Source of the DNA: a virus
DNA: 64,000 nucleotides
IMG/VR virus record: IMGVR_UViG_3300037557_000128
Location: 1 to 64,000 of that record
Strand: one strand, 5' to 3'
Of this stretch, positions 47,890 to 57,223 are shown piece after piece; the stretch's first letter is position 1, and each line of letters opens with the position of its first letter. The translations under genes and the position numbers were made by a program. The notes below the pieces were generated by a model, which searched no databases, was not told the DNA's origin, and saw nothing but the letters and a program-made list of their open reading frames with translations.

Positions 47890-49168
47890 GGTCTCTGTTG
47901 AACTTCCATACAGTTGTTTCTTCAACTTCTTTTAGAAATTCTATTGGAATATTGTGGTCTGATATAACCGTTCCTCTATCACTGATGTTTCCTACACCAT
48001 ACTCACTAATATAATATTTGTTGTCTTTTATAGACAAATTATTAGGATAAGCAACATTATACTTATCATGCAGATATATAGGGTACTCATTTTTATCACT
48101 ATCACTTGTAATTAAATACTTTCTACAATCTTTGTTTTCCCAAGCCTTTTCAAACAGTGATACATCTTCAAACATACCTTTTAGATATTCATCACCAGTC
48201 ATAAATGTAGGTGTACTATTAAATATATCAGGTCTTACATTCAGTTCTAAGAAATACCATTCTCCTTTAGAAGTGTAGGCACCACAAAAACTTCCTTCCC
48301 AACTTCCACCCATTTTAGCGATATGTTCTAAATATTTTTCAGACTCTTTTCTGACTATCTTATCTACGGAAGGACTTAATGGTTTCACATATGTGTCGAA
48401 ATACCATACTTGTGGGATTACACCTTTATTCAACCCCTCACCTATTATCTCTTGGGTATGAGTTATAGAATATTCTCCATTTGAAACTACAAAGAATACA
48501 TTTGTTTCTATCATATCATGCAAATATTCTTCTATGAAATAATCTGCATTTATACATCTCGGCCATTCAGGGTTGGTATTCAAATCTTTAAGGGGTTTTA
48601 TGTCTTCCTCACTATTAATCACTATTGCAGGATACCAAATATGAGAGGCTTTCTCTACACATGGAAAGGAAAGTCCCTCACAATAATCTTCATCTAAATA
48701 TTTTCCGTGTTTAACAATATTAGGAACCCTTACCCCAAGTTGCTTAGCTGTATCTTTTGCAAATAACTTGTCTGTTTCTAGACGACCTGATTTTTCTGTT
48801 GGGCCTATGTACTTAACTTTATCTTTAAAATAGGTATGTAAAAAAGATATATCAGGAATACAGACTTGAAGAATATCAATGTTGTACTTATCAATAAGTC
48901 CTTCTATAAATGCACATGATTCTATCTTTCTTTTTTCACTTATTTGAATGGGTATATCTTCCACTCTTTCTGGCGAATACTTACCAAGACCAGTTACCCT
49001 ACGATTTTCTTCTTCAGTTAAAGGGGTTATACCAAGAGAAGATTCGTATTCATTTACATACGTCCAATTACTGTAAACTGTATGGCCAGAATTTACTAAT
49101 TCTATCAAAGTATGAAAATGACAACGAGGAAGATTTAAATTTAGTATATTCACTCTTGTCCGTCCCAA
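47876..49168 (-). CDS. ATP-grasp ligase, PurD (GAR synthetase)-like
   Basis: 430 residues. The pattern YIGPTEKSGRLETDKLFAKD with LGVRVPNIVKHG matches the ATP-grasp entry of PurD-type carboxylate-amine ligases; the metal/ATP end of the fold is WEGSFCGAYTSKGEWYFLEL then NVRPD, with E-x-N-x-R as required. The N-terminal domain (HFHTLIELVNSGHTVY) is a pre-ATP-grasp Rossmann unit. No other purine genes are near, so it may ligate an amino acid or amine to another carboxylate, for example on a protein or glycan. Confidence 0.75.
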   Translation of the reverse strand: MGRTRVNILNLNLPRCHFHTLIELVNSGHTVYSNWTYVNEYESSLGITPLTEEENRRVTGLGKYSPERVEDIPIQISEKRKIESCAFIEGLIDKYNIDILQVCIPDISFLHTYFKDKVKYIGPTEKSGRLETDKLFAKDTAKQLGVRVPNIVKHGKYLDEDYCEGLSFPCVEKASHIWYPAIVINSEEDIKPLKDLNTNPEWPRCINADYFIEEYLHDMIETNVFFVVSNGEYSITHTQEIIGEGLNKGVIPQVWYFDTYVKPLSPSVDKIVRKESEKYLEHIAKMGGSWEGSFCGAYTSKGEWYFLELNVRPDIFNSTPTFMTGDEYLKGMFEDVSLFEKAWENKDCRKYLITSDSDKNEYPIYLHDKYNVAYPNNLSIKDNKYYISEYGVGNISDRGTVISDHNIPIEFLKEVEETTVWKFNRDPNGS

Positions 49169-50061
49169 TTTAAATCCGTTCTTTTTAGTTGTTCTTCTTT
49201 AAAGTCTTTCTTCATTTCACCAGTATTAGGGTCAAAAGGACATTCTGTTAAATCTTCTTTGAAATCCTTATGTTTTGGTTCCCAAACTTTCCCTCTTTTA
49301 TAAGGGCCTGCCATATGAGTGGATTCATCTCCAAAACCTATCCTAGATAACTCAGTCACCGTCATACGTTTATCAGGGTGTTCTGTAGTGTATTTTGATT
49401 GATTAGTTACATAAGACTCATGGTCTTTAACAGTATATGTCGCAACCCATTCTTCTCTTTTGTATGGAATGATTTGACAAATAGGTGTACCCTTTGTTAT
49501 AACAAATGAATGGTCTACTTTGGGGTATAGAATAATTTGTGAATTGTCTTTATTTGTATTAAACTTATCAGTATCAATAATACCTTGCCATGTCGCAAAG
49601 TAATCATTCTGAAATAAGAAAGGGTCTAAGTAGAAACAAGAATAGCCTGGTGGTGTAGTTATACACCATGCATTAGACATTTTGAATGCATCTTTGACTG
49701 GTGCATCCATAGTAGACATATAGTTAAATGCATCATGCATTTGTATACTAGGGTGTGTTGCAGATGAATATTTCTCCATTTCAACATGGACTGTATCTTC
49801 AGTGTGATAAGATTTAGAATCAGAATCTTCATTTGTTACACCGTTTCTTATTAATATATCTCTATTTGCAAGAATAAGATACCCTGAAGATAACCAATCT
49901 TGCATTGCAGGACAAGACCTTATAGTCTTATTAACTACACCGTTTACAACTTCTGCGACCTTTCCTTTTTTCCACCAATCAGGTGTAACAGACTTTGCAA
50001 GAACTGGTTTAAAATTCTTTAAAGTTTCTTTATCGTATGTATGAAAGTCTATCATCGGCAT
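49150..50061 (-). CDS. DUF6065-like protein
   Basis: 303 residues. Segments SGYLILANRDILIR, ITTPPGYSCFYLDPFLF, GIIDTDKF, ILYPKVDHSFVITKGTPIC and QIIPYKREEW match a pattern I associate with DUF6065, found in marine phages and some bacteria near oxygenases. Probably a double-stranded beta-helix domain. Overlaps the oxygenase upstream by 32 nt and the ATP-grasp gene by 19 nt. Function unknown. Confidence 0.6.
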   Translation of the reverse strand: MPMIDFHTYDKETLKNFKPVLAKSVTPDWWKKGKVAEVVNGVVNKTIRSCPAMQDWLSSGYLILANRDILIRNGVTNEDSDSKSYHTEDTVHVEMEKYSSATHPSIQMHDAFNYMSTMDAPVKDAFKMSNAWCITTPPGYSCFYLDPFLFQNDYFATWQGIIDTDKFNTNKDNSQIILYPKVDHSFVITKGTPICQIIPYKREEWVATYTVKDHESYVTNQSKYTTEHPDKRMTVTELSRIGFGDESTHMAGPYKRGKVWEPKHKDFKEDLTECPFDPNTGEMKKDFKEEQLKRTDLNWDGQE

Positions 50062-50740
50062 GATAATTTTCCCCCTCTTCTTCTAATCTGACCTCGTCTC
50101 CACGAACCACTAATGAACGTCTATCCATGTACCTCGAACTTGGGTCGGGTGCATCTGCACCATGTGGTATTCTTCCGTCAAACATAATAAGTCTATTTGG
50201 TTTAAAATCAATCTCACCTATTTGGTGATTCTTAATATGTTCATCTCTACCGTCTAAACCCTGTTGAGGTTTATCATATAATCTTAATGTTCCACCCCAC
50301 GCAGGATTCCAATATCTATTTGGGTAATATAGAAATGAAAGATTCCAACTGTCTTCTTCTGCACAATCTTGATGTGTAGTTCCCTGTAATCCTTGAGTCT
50401 GACTATTTAGGCCTGCGTATTGAAACCTTACCCATTTAAAACCAAACTCAGTTTGAAGTCTTCTATCTAAGTAATTTGTAAACCAAGTGTCTTCGATTCT
50501 GACATCTTTATCGATTTTATGAAAGTTTCTAAAAAATGTTGCACCCCAAAAACTATGGTGTGGTAAACCAGTTGAAGAACCACTACTGACTTGATTTGTC
50601 TTACTCCATATGTTATCAAGAGAGATTCTTTCATCATAATGATGATGTAATGGTTGAGCCAACCAATCATCTAATACATAAACTTTTGTTAAGGGTAAAG
50701 TCTGTATTTTGAAAGGTTCATCTAAATGAACAATCTCCAT
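50030..50740 (-). CDS. 2OG-Fe(II) oxygenase (prolyl hydroxylase-like)
   Basis: 236 residues. Iron ligands HQD (123-125) in GTTHQDCAEED and H193 in GRIPHGADAP; arginines near 203-208 (SSRYMDRRSLV) for 2-oxoglutarate; AWGGTLRLYDKP between is typical of prolyl-4-hydroxylase-type enzymes. Intact. Part of the accessory cluster with GT8-like transferase and fibre genes. Confidence 0.85.
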   Translation of the reverse strand: MEIVHLDEPFKIQTLPLTKVYVLDDWLAQPLHHHYDERISLDNIWSKTNQVSSGSSTGLPHHSFWGATFFRNFHKIDKDVRIEDTWFTNYLDRRLQTEFGFKWVRFQYAGLNSQTQGLQGTTHQDCAEEDSWNLSFLYYPNRYWNPAWGGTLRLYDKPQQGLDGRDEHIKNHQIGEIDFKPNRLIMFDGRIPHGADAPDPSSRYMDRRSLVVRGDEVRLEEEGENYHADDRLSYIR

Positions 50741-50741
50741 A

Positions 50742-51311
50742 CTAACTCTGTTGGTGGTCTGGCAGTTTAGTTGGTGCTGGTATATGCATTGAATACTCGT
50801 CCAATTCCTTTAAAGTATCTTCACGAGTTGCTTTAATTTCTGCACATATTTGGTCTAATACACTGTATAGTGCATCACCATATTCCATAACCCTTCTTGC
50901 ATTAGACCTAAATGGGTGGTTAGAACCCTCTCTACCTGCAAAAGTAACCTCACCTAAATCACTAAAACCATGCATATCAATAGTTTCTTTTAGATAATCT
51001 CCAACCTGTTCATTTAACCTTGACATAAGTTGATTGTTTAAATTAGTTCCCAAAGGTGGTTCTGAATTTGCAATATACTGTTCAACCATTTCTTTTTCTG
51101 CATCAGATAGGTCTAGTTTTTCTTGCATATCAAAATTTTGTTCTCTGTCCCACTTCATGATTTTGATTTCTATATCATCATACACCAACATATCATATTC
51201 AAACCCTAATTCAGGTTTGTCGACATTTTGAAATTCGTATTCCAATCCGTTAGGTTTTCTGACAAAGAGGTTGCTATCTTCCGTGAATATTAAAGCGTTT
51301 TTTACATTCAT
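50742..51311 (-). CDS. Hypothetical protein, possible fibre-assembly factor
   Basis: 189 residues, acidic. The early part is beta (NALIFTEDSNLFVRKPNG), the rest helical, with NHPFRSNARRVMEYGDALYS and ETLKELDEY near the end. The layout recalls tail-fibre assembly chaperones, and it lies close to the fibre genes, but no family motif is decisive. Confidence 0.5.
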   Translation of the reverse strand: MNVKNALIFTEDSNLFVRKPNGLEYEFQNVDKPELGFEYDMLVYDDIEIKIMKWDREQNFDMQEKLDLSDAEKEMVEQYIANSEPPLGTNLNNQLMSRLNEQVGDYLKETIDMHGFSDLGEVTFAGREGSNHPFRSNARRVMEYGDALYSVLDQICAEIKATREDTLKELDEYSMHIPAPTKLPDHQQS

Positions 51312-51345
51312 AATAATTTTCCTATAATCTCTCTATTATACCATA

Positions 51346-52866
51346 TTATTGCGTGGAGTCATAGAGGTTTTTGTACTTGTTGTATACTTCAAGATTATTT
51401 ATAGAGTCAAAATTCATATCATTTATCCAAGGCCCGCCCCTAGTGTAATGAATCCCAGTGTAATCCCACTTCTCTTCAGGGTTGTCATAACCTTCGACAA
51501 ATATATATTTTTGAGGTATTTCAGATATTGCATTAGTCCATTCGAACTGATGTAGTTGTTTTCCTGTCCAAGTGTTCACAACTTCAGGTGTTAACTTCTT
51601 ACAGTCCTCATGACTGTTGTTGAAAAACATCATTGAAGACCACAATTTACATGGATAATCTATGTTTACTTCTCCATTGAACTTAGACTCGTCATGTTTA
51701 TATTGTGGGTATTTGATACACGCAACTGCATCATCAGGATTTAGATAATAGAACATAGGTAGTAATGACTTCTTAAATATAAAATCGTTATCCACAAATA
51801 GACTAAACCCTTCATAGTTCTCTAAGTGTGGTATAAGAAATCTACTGTATGTAAATTCAGTACTTTGATTTGCGTACTCCCTATTATAATCGGGAAGTTT
51901 AGAAATGTCAAGCAATTTAATGGTTGGACTAAATCTAGTGTACTCTTGAAACTCACCCAGTGAATGTGCATCTGAGATTGTTTGTGTGATTGACTTTTCA
52001 CACACTTTCTCTAAATCATTCATTGTACTATCATAACCGATATAAACGGTTAGTGGTTTACCTGCAGAAAGTTTATGAACCTTTTTATTAAACTTAAAGA
52101 CATCATCTCTAAATCCAAGTTCTGCTAAATCTGTTTGCCATTCTATCACACCCCGACATAGTTGGAATGCAATATTTTTATGTCTTCCTCTTTTGTCTAG
52201 TTTATCGCCCCAATACTCTAATACTTCATCAAGTGTTGTACTTGGAAAATCTGAGAGTTGTCCAGTCTTATCCCATATCATACACTCCATATCGTCATTT
52301 TCCATTTCTTCAAATACGCAAGAACGAACAGAGCCTGGGTGGATTGTTAATTGAATTAGGTCATCAACTGGATTTGTTGTATAACCTTGAATTGGTGCCC
52401 AAAGTCCTTCTTCTTGAATACTTTGAGTTAACCAGTGTGCTTTTGCACTATGGTAATAACAAGAACCTACTACTTCTTTTACTCTTGGGTCTTCTTTATG
52501 AGACGGTCTAACATTTACAACAGTATCTAAAATGTTAACTTCTTCATCTTCTTTTTGGAATCCGAATCCTGCGTGATTTCCCACCATGTTTAAACTAGAA
52601 TAACCATGAGGAAGATACCTATGATAATAATTAGACTTATCTAATAGACCATTAAAACTCATGAATCTTTTTTCTTTTCTTAATTGAAGTGTATCACCCC
52701 ATTTAAAGATTTTAAGTGGTGGAAGAATTTCTTCAAACAACCACTGTATGATTTTATATGATTCTTTATCTGTTTCACCAATATTAAGGGAACCTAAATG
52801 TAAGGCGTCCATAGTTTCTTTGGTGATAAGAGATTGAGCTTGCTCTAGTGTAGTAATTTTTTCCAT
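51346..52866 (-). CDS. GT8-like glycosyltransferase with extra N-terminal domain
   Basis: 506 residues. The C-terminal half (about 265-500) is a GT-A transferase of GT8 style: LTVYIGYDSTM start, metal motif FSLFVDNDF, and the closing IHYTRGGPW, like the GT8 HxxxGxxKPW. The N-terminal 260 residues are unrecognised (SFNGLLDKSNYYHRYLPHG; IHPGSVRSCVFEEM). It may glycosylate virion fibres or host surface glycans. Behind an ACTAAATA box with an AGGATTAT leader, so late. Directly downstream of the repeat fibre genes. Confidence 0.75.
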   Translation of the reverse strand: MEKITTLEQAQSLITKETMDALHLGSLNIGETDKESYKIIQWLFEEILPPLKIFKWGDTLQLRKEKRFMSFNGLLDKSNYYHRYLPHGYSSLNMVGNHAGFGFQKEDEEVNILDTVVNVRPSHKEDPRVKEVVGSCYYHSAKAHWLTQSIQEEGLWAPIQGYTTNPVDDLIQLTIHPGSVRSCVFEEMENDDMECMIWDKTGQLSDFPSTTLDEVLEYWGDKLDKRGRHKNIAFQLCRGVIEWQTDLAELGFRDDVFKFNKKVHKLSAGKPLTVYIGYDSTMNDLEKVCEKSITQTISDAHSLGEFQEYTRFSPTIKLLDISKLPDYNREYANQSTEFTYSRFLIPHLENYEGFSLFVDNDFIFKKSLLPMFYYLNPDDAVACIKYPQYKHDESKFNGEVNIDYPCKLWSSMMFFNNSHEDCKKLTPEVVNTWTGKQLHQFEWTNAISEIPQKYIFVEGYDNPEEKWDYTGIHYTRGGPWINDMNFDSINNLEVYNKYKNLYDSTQ

Positions 52867-52883
52867 AATATAATCCTTTTCAA

Positions 52884-52891
52884 TATTTAGT
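52884..52891 (-). promoter_or_regulatory. Late-type box ACTAAATA before the glycosyltransferase
   Basis: Minus-strand ACTAAATATTG 17 nt before the 52866 ATG, between it and the repeat-protein stop. Confidence 0.55.
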
Positions 52892-52899
52892 TACAAGAA

Positions 52900-53760
52900 T
52901 TAACTTGTAACTGGTGTAGCAGGCCATTGTTGAGATAGTGTACTATCCCACCTAATGACTGGTGTTCTACCTTGTCGGGCATAAGTTCCAGGCGTCCTAT
53001 GTTGATATGTGAACGGTGTCTGACCTTGTCTTGCATATGTGCCAGGCGTTCTATGTTGATAAGTCGTTGGTGTTTGACCTTGTCTAGCATATGTACTTGG
53101 TGTTCTATGTTGATAGGTAAATGGTGTTTGACCTTGTCTCGCATATGTGCCAGGCGTTCTATGTTGATATGTAGTAGGTGTTTGACCTTGTCTAGCATAT
53201 GTGCCAGGCTGTCTGTTTTGATATGTAGTAGGTGTCTGACCTTGTCTAGCATACGTTCCTGGCTGCCTATTACTATATGTAAATGGAGTCTGTCCTTGTC
53301 TCGCATATGTTGTAGGTTGACTAGCAATATATGGATATGGATTTTGTCTATTCGCAATATAAGGTTGTTGTCCAGCTACAGGATTCCTATAGGTAAATGG
53401 ACTCCTATTATTATATGTGAACGGACTCTGACTATTACTAGGTTGTCTTGCGTTCGCAGGATACCTTGCGTTATATGTGAATGGACTCTGACTATTACTA
53501 GGAGACTGTCCATTAGCAGGATACCTTGCGTTATATGTGAACGGTTGTCTCGCATTACTAGGAGACTGAGCATTCGCAGGATACCTTGCGTTATAGGTAT
53601 ACGGAGTCCTTGCGTTATAGGTAAATGGACTCTGACTATTACTAGGAGACTGTCCATTAGCAGGATACCTTGCGTTATAAGTTCCAGGCTGCCTAGCTGA
53701 AGCAATGGCAGGTTGCTGGGTATTAGCGATTACTGGTTGTTGTGCTTGTCCGATTGCCAT
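52900..53760 (-). CDS. Pro/Tyr/Gln-rich repeat fibre-like protein
   Basis: 286 residues built almost wholly of short repeats. The first half uses units such as QSPFTYNARYPANA; the second half is an 18-residue double unit RQPGTYARQGQTPTTYQH repeated about six times. Every unit has a Pro about two or three residues before a Tyr, and Arg/Gln between. No signal peptide, no hydrophobic core; an extended fibre or adhesive is likely. It starts exactly at the stop of the Hint-domain fibre gene (1-nt overlap) with the same repeat type. The short C-terminal end (IRWDSTLSQQWPATP) may be a tip. Confidence 0.7.
   Translation of the reverse strand: MAIGQAQQPVIANTQQPAIASARQPGTYNARYPANGQSPSNSQSPFTYNARTPYTYNARYPANAQSPSNARQPFTYNARYPANGQSPSNSQSPFTYNARYPANARQPSNSQSPFTYNNRSPFTYRNPVAGQQPYIANRQNPYPYIASQPTTYARQGQTPFTYSNRQPGTYARQGQTPTTYQNRQPGTYARQGQTPTTYQHRTPGTYARQGQTPFTYQHRTPSTYARQGQTPTTYQHRTPGTYARQGQTPFTYQHRTPGTYARQGRTPVIRWDSTLSQQWPATPVTS
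52970..53700 (-). repeat. Coding tandem repeats in the repeat fibre gene
   Basis: DNA-level repeats of about 54 bp (two 27-bp half-units, e.g. CAAACACC and CATATG(C/T) spaced regularly) from 52970 to about 53330, and a looser 45-63 bp repeat from 53400 to 53700. Synonymous differences between copies show they are old or actively shuffled by recombination. Confidence 0.75.
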
Positions 53761-55211
53761 TATCTTTTATTCCCCCCGCCGTTATGAACTAACACACCTT
53801 CTGTAAAGTATGTTTTAGTGTGTTCAACGGAAGTTAAATGATAGACTGTAGCAGTTCCATTTTCTGTTATGGAGTTAACTGTTACCCCTGATTGACCAAC
53901 TGTAAAGACTTCGTCTCCTACTGCGAGTTCTCCACTTAGTTCTATTCCCCAATCAACGTCTTTTAACTCAATATCACACTCTTCCTGATTCGCATATTTC
54001 CAACCTGAATCAGTGTGTATTGGGTGTCCACCTGTTACACCTAGTGTTTTTCCATTTGATAATTCTACGTTCCAAACTTTTATGTTTTCTCTTGGAACCA
54101 TGACCTCAGTAACATTCTGAGGCATAAGTTTACCATGACTAAAGTCAAATGTCATTACTGCATCTCCAACATTAACGTTTTCTATGTTCATATGATTGTT
54201 ATCAGCCATCAAAATTTGTGTTCCAGCAATGAAACACCCACCACCACCGCCACCATACGGATAAGTGTATGGATTACGATATGCATACGAAACTGGTGTC
54301 CTCTGTTGAAAGGTAAATGGATTCTGACTGTTTGCTATATAAGGAACTCTGTATGTAAATGGGTTTCTATATGTTCCAGGCTGTCTTGCATTAGCAATGT
54401 ATGGTTGTCTTGCGTTTGCGATATAAGGAACCCTGTATGTAAATGGGTTTCTATATGTGAATGGATTTCTTGCATTAGCAATATAAGGAACCCTATATGT
54501 AAATGGGTTTCTGTATGTTCCAGGCTGTCTTGCGTTTGCGATATAAGGAACTCTGTATGTAAATGGGTGTCTGTATGTTCCAGGCTGTCTTGCGTTTGCG
54601 ATATAAGGTTGCTGTGCGCTTACAGGACTTCTATAGGTAAATGGATTCCTGTTTTGATATGTACTAGGTGTCTGACCTTGTCTTGCATATGTTGTAGGTT
54701 GACTAGCAATATACGGATAAGGTTGTTGTGCATTAGCAATATATGGTGTTTGATTGCTCGCAATATACGGATAAGGATTTTGTCTATTCGCAATATATGG
54801 AGTCTGATTACTTGCTATATACGGGTAAGGGTTTTGTCTATTCGCAATACTTGGGGTCTGATTGCTTGCTATATACGGGTAAGGTTGTTGAGCGTTCGCA
54901 ATACTTGGAGCTTGAGCATTTGCTATATAAGGGTACGGATTTTGTCTATTCGCAATACTTGGGGTCTGACTATTAGCAATGTATGGATAAGGTTGTTGTG
55001 CGTTCGCAATACTTGGAGTCTGACTATTAGCAATGTATGGATAAGGTTGTTGAACTGAAGTCTGACCCGAAGCGTTATTCCAAGTGGAAGGCCCAGTCTT
55101 TACATAAACCTGTTCTGCAGCTTTCCAAGTCGTTCCACCCGTCTTTACCCACGCACCTTGTGTGGCATTCCAACCTGTAGGTGTTTTGACGTGTTGTTTT
55201 CCTGTTGCCAT
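53760..55211 (-). CDS. Repeat fibre protein with C-terminal Hint (intein-like) domain
   Basis: 483 residues. Residues 1-50 form a fibre-base domain with two WKAAEQVYVKTG-like units. Residues 55-315 are Pro/Tyr repeats (YPYIANSQTPSIANAQQ; ARQPGTYRNPFTYRV). A poly-Gly stretch leads to a Hint domain from C326: CFIAGTQILMADNNHMNIEN (block A), TGGHPIHT (block B, 393-400) and a final VLVHNGG (HN at 476-477). Only six residues follow HN and the next residue is Gly, not Cys/Ser/Thr, so self-cleavage rather than splicing is expected, as in bacterial intein-like domains. Behind a TATAAATA box: late structural gene. Confidence 0.85.
   Translation of the reverse strand: MATGKQHVKTPTGWNATQGAWVKTGGTTWKAAEQVYVKTGPSTWNNASGQTSVQQPYPYIANSQTPSIANAQQPYPYIANSQTPSIANRQNPYPYIANAQAPSIANAQQPYPYIASNQTPSIANRQNPYPYIASNQTPYIANRQNPYPYIASNQTPYIANAQQPYPYIASQPTTYARQGQTPSTYQNRNPFTYRSPVSAQQPYIANARQPGTYRHPFTYRVPYIANARQPGTYRNPFTYRVPYIANARNPFTYRNPFTYRVPYIANARQPYIANARQPGTYRNPFTYRVPYIANSQNPFTFQQRTPVSYAYRNPYTYPYGGGGGGCFIAGTQILMADNNHMNIENVNVGDAVMTFDFSHGKLMPQNVTEVMVPRENIKVWNVELSNGKTLGVTGGHPIHTDSGWKYANQEECDIELKDVDWGIELSGELAVGDEVFTVGQSGVTVNSITENGTATVYHLTSVEHTKTYFTEGVLVHNGGGNKR
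54262..55060 (-). repeat. Coding tandem repeats in the Hint fibre gene
   Basis: Units of about 54 bp encoding alternating 8- and 10-residue motifs (SQTPSIAN / AQQPYPYIAN), then units encoding ARQPGTYRNPFTYRVPYIAN. The same motif type recurs at 52970-53700 and 62700-63250, so the three genes probably exchange repeats. Confidence 0.75.
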
Positions 55212-55248
55212 CTATACTGCCTTATAAGTTTTTAAATTATTAATATGG

Positions 55249-55256
55249 TATTTATA
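55249..55256 (-). promoter_or_regulatory. Late promoter TATAAATA before the Hint fibre gene
   Basis: Minus-strand TATAAATACCATATT 38 nt before the ATG at 55211, just downstream of the 55265 stop. Confidence 0.7.
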
Positions 55257-55264
55257 CCCCACTA

Positions 55265-57223
55265 TTAGGAGTATAATACCCACAAATCACCAACTGCACC
55301 TGCACCACCTGTAGGAGCAGAAGTAGATTGATGAATATTTCTTGCAGTTCCACCAGCATTTGTTGCGTTAGTGATTGTAATCGCACCTGAAGCGATTGTA
55401 CCTACTGAAATATTTGGAGAACCACTTAATCCAGCAGCTGTTCCTGAAGTATTCTGAGTACCTGATGCATTAACACCTGGCAAGTTGATATTTGCACTAC
55501 CATTAAATGATACACCACCAATTGTTCTTGCACTAGCAAGAATAGTCGCTGTAGCAGCATTACCTGTTGTTGAACCTGAACTACCTGAAGTATTTCCTGT
55601 TACGTTACCAGTTACATTACCAACGAGGTTTCCTTCAAATGTTCCTGCAACTATTTTTTCTGAACCAACTGACCATTCGTCTTCTGATTCATCCCATATA
55701 AAGGATTTAGTTGCACTTCCACCTCTTAATACTGAGAAACCAGTATCTTCTGAAGGTGAACCTGAAGTGAAGTTTGAGTTAAGAACAATAATGTTATCTG
55801 CAAGGTTAATTGTTTCTGAATTAACTGTAGTTGTTGTTCCTGAAACTGTTAGCGTTCCTGCAATTGTTACATTATCGTTAAGTGCAACAACACCAGTTCC
55901 GTTTGCAGTCAAAGTTAAGTTAGTATTTGCACTTCTTGATTCGATTGCATCTACGTCAATTGAGTTTGAGAATGCAATTGCGTTTCCGTCTGAAGATGAA
56001 ATGTTAGAACCTGCAGTAACTTGTACTGGGCCTTTCAATTCAATCTGACCAGTTCCTGTTGGGTCTAATTCAACATCACCTGAACCTGAAGTTGATACTT
56101 TTACGTTTTGGTTAGAGTCTGCAGAAATTGTAATTGTTCCTGAATCGTCTTCAACCACTTTCTGACCGTTAACATATAATGAACCTGGCCCAACAAAGAC
56201 ATCTCTCCACTGTTTACTTGCAGAACCTAAATCGTAAGTATCGTCTGTGGTCGGTAGGATATGACCACCGATTGTAGAAGCCGCAGTTGTTGTAACACCT
56301 GCGAATGAGGGTTTAGCTGAAGTTGCAATGTCCTGACCAATGGATAGTGAATGTGTTGTACCTTCTCCACTTGTTGCAGCTGATGAAGTAACACCAGTTC
56401 CACCAGTTATTGTTCCTACATAATTTCCTGTTGTGTCTGTTCCTAATGCAACACTATTGGCTGCTATAGTTAATGCAGTTGATAAGTTAGCAGAACCATC
56501 AAAACTACCTGTACCTGTTACATCTCCTGTAAATGCTAAAGTTCTTGCAGTTGTTAAAGTAGCTGCAGAACCTGTAGTACTTTGGTTAAGTGTTCCGACT
56601 GTAAAATCAAGCGTTCCGTCTCCGTCCTGATATGCAACTGTAACTCCGCTCTCTGTATTTGACGATACCATTGCACCGACAATGTCTTGAACTCTCTCTG
56701 CGTTTACTGTGACATCACCACTTGAGACTGTAAAGTCTGTTCCGTCAAATGTTGCGATACCAGCATTAGTTTCTGTCGCAAGTTCTCCTGCGATTGTTAG
56801 TGTAGTTCCAGTTGCAGAAGTGTCAATACCTGCACCACCAGCAATAGTAAACGATTCAGTATCTAAATCAACATCAATACTTCCACTATCTGATGCAATA
56901 TCTAAATCTTGTGCGTTAAGTGATGTTGTAACTGCATCTACATATGCTTTAATTGATTGTTGAGAGGCGAGTGCCGTTGCACTGTTTGACGCCATATTGT
57001 CTTCATCGGTAATTGGTACATCAATAACGATTGTATCTGCACCGTCATTGTATGTTGCAGTTGCACCACCTGTTGCACTGATTATTCCACCAATCTTATC
57101 TGCGATTGCTTCGTTTACTGCAGTTCCAACTCCACCAGCGACCAAGTCACCTGATGAGTTAATTACCTCTACACCACCAACGGATAGACCGTTCTTTACG
57201 TTAAAATTCTTTTCTCCTGCCAT
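55265..57223 (-). CDS. Large tail-fibre/virion protein
   Basis: 652 residues, Thr/Ser/Gly/Asn-rich beta repeats without cysteines. N-terminal KNFNVKNGLSVGGVEVINSS is shared with neighbouring fibre genes; middle units such as VTIAGTLTVSGTTTTVNSET, then NIIVLNSNF and NLVGNVTGNVTGNTSG. The end APTGGAGAVGDLWVLYS looks like a short tip. Such long trimeric beta fibres are typical virion proteins of marine T4-like phages. Coupled to a 77-residue gene upstream with the same N-terminus. Confidence 0.8.
   Translation of the reverse strand: MAGEKNFNVKNGLSVGGVEVINSSGDLVAGGVGTAVNEAIADKIGGIISATGGATATYNDGADTIVIDVPITDEDNMASNSATALASQQSIKAYVDAVTTSLNAQDLDIASDSGSIDVDLDTESFTIAGGAGIDTSATGTTLTIAGELATETNAGIATFDGTDFTVSSGDVTVNAERVQDIVGAMVSSNTESGVTVAYQDGDGTLDFTVGTLNQSTTGSAATLTTARTLAFTGDVTGTGSFDGSANLSTALTIAANSVALGTDTTGNYVGTITGGTGVTSSAATSGEGTTHSLSIGQDIATSAKPSFAGVTTTAASTIGGHILPTTDDTYDLGSASKQWRDVFVGPGSLYVNGQKVVEDDSGTITISADSNQNVKVSTSGSGDVELDPTGTGQIELKGPVQVTAGSNISSSDGNAIAFSNSIDVDAIESRSANTNLTLTANGTGVVALNDNVTIAGTLTVSGTTTTVNSETINLADNIIVLNSNFTSGSPSEDTGFSVLRGGSATKSFIWDESEDEWSVGSEKIVAGTFEGNLVGNVTGNVTGNTSGSSGSTTGNAATATILASARTIGGVSFNGSANINLPGVNASGTQNTSGTAAGLSGSPNISVGTIASGAITITNATNAGGTARNIHQSTSAPTGGAGAVGDLWVLYS

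Noticed and set aside
52972-53700. Plus-strand open frame of 242 codons opposite the repeat fibre gene, and a minus-strand alternative frame at 52887-53357
   Set aside because: Both are repeat-driven shadows of the real repeat gene; the in-frame minus product has fibre-like logic and a coupled start.
54135-55058. Long plus-strand open frame (307 codons) opposite the Hint fibre gene
   Set aside because: It is the antisense of the tandem repeats; periodic codons keep stops away. No ribosome site, and the composition (Cys/Ile/Arg repeats) mirrors the repeats.
52900-55211. CRISPR-like array because of regular repeats
   Set aside because: The repeats are coding, imperfect, directly tandem and without unique spacers of fixed length.
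55485-56048. Plus-strand frames opposite the fibre genes (55485-56048, 60094-60558 and others)
   Set aside because: Antisense of Thr/Val/Ser-rich beta repeats, where stop codons are rare on the opposite strand; no start signals.
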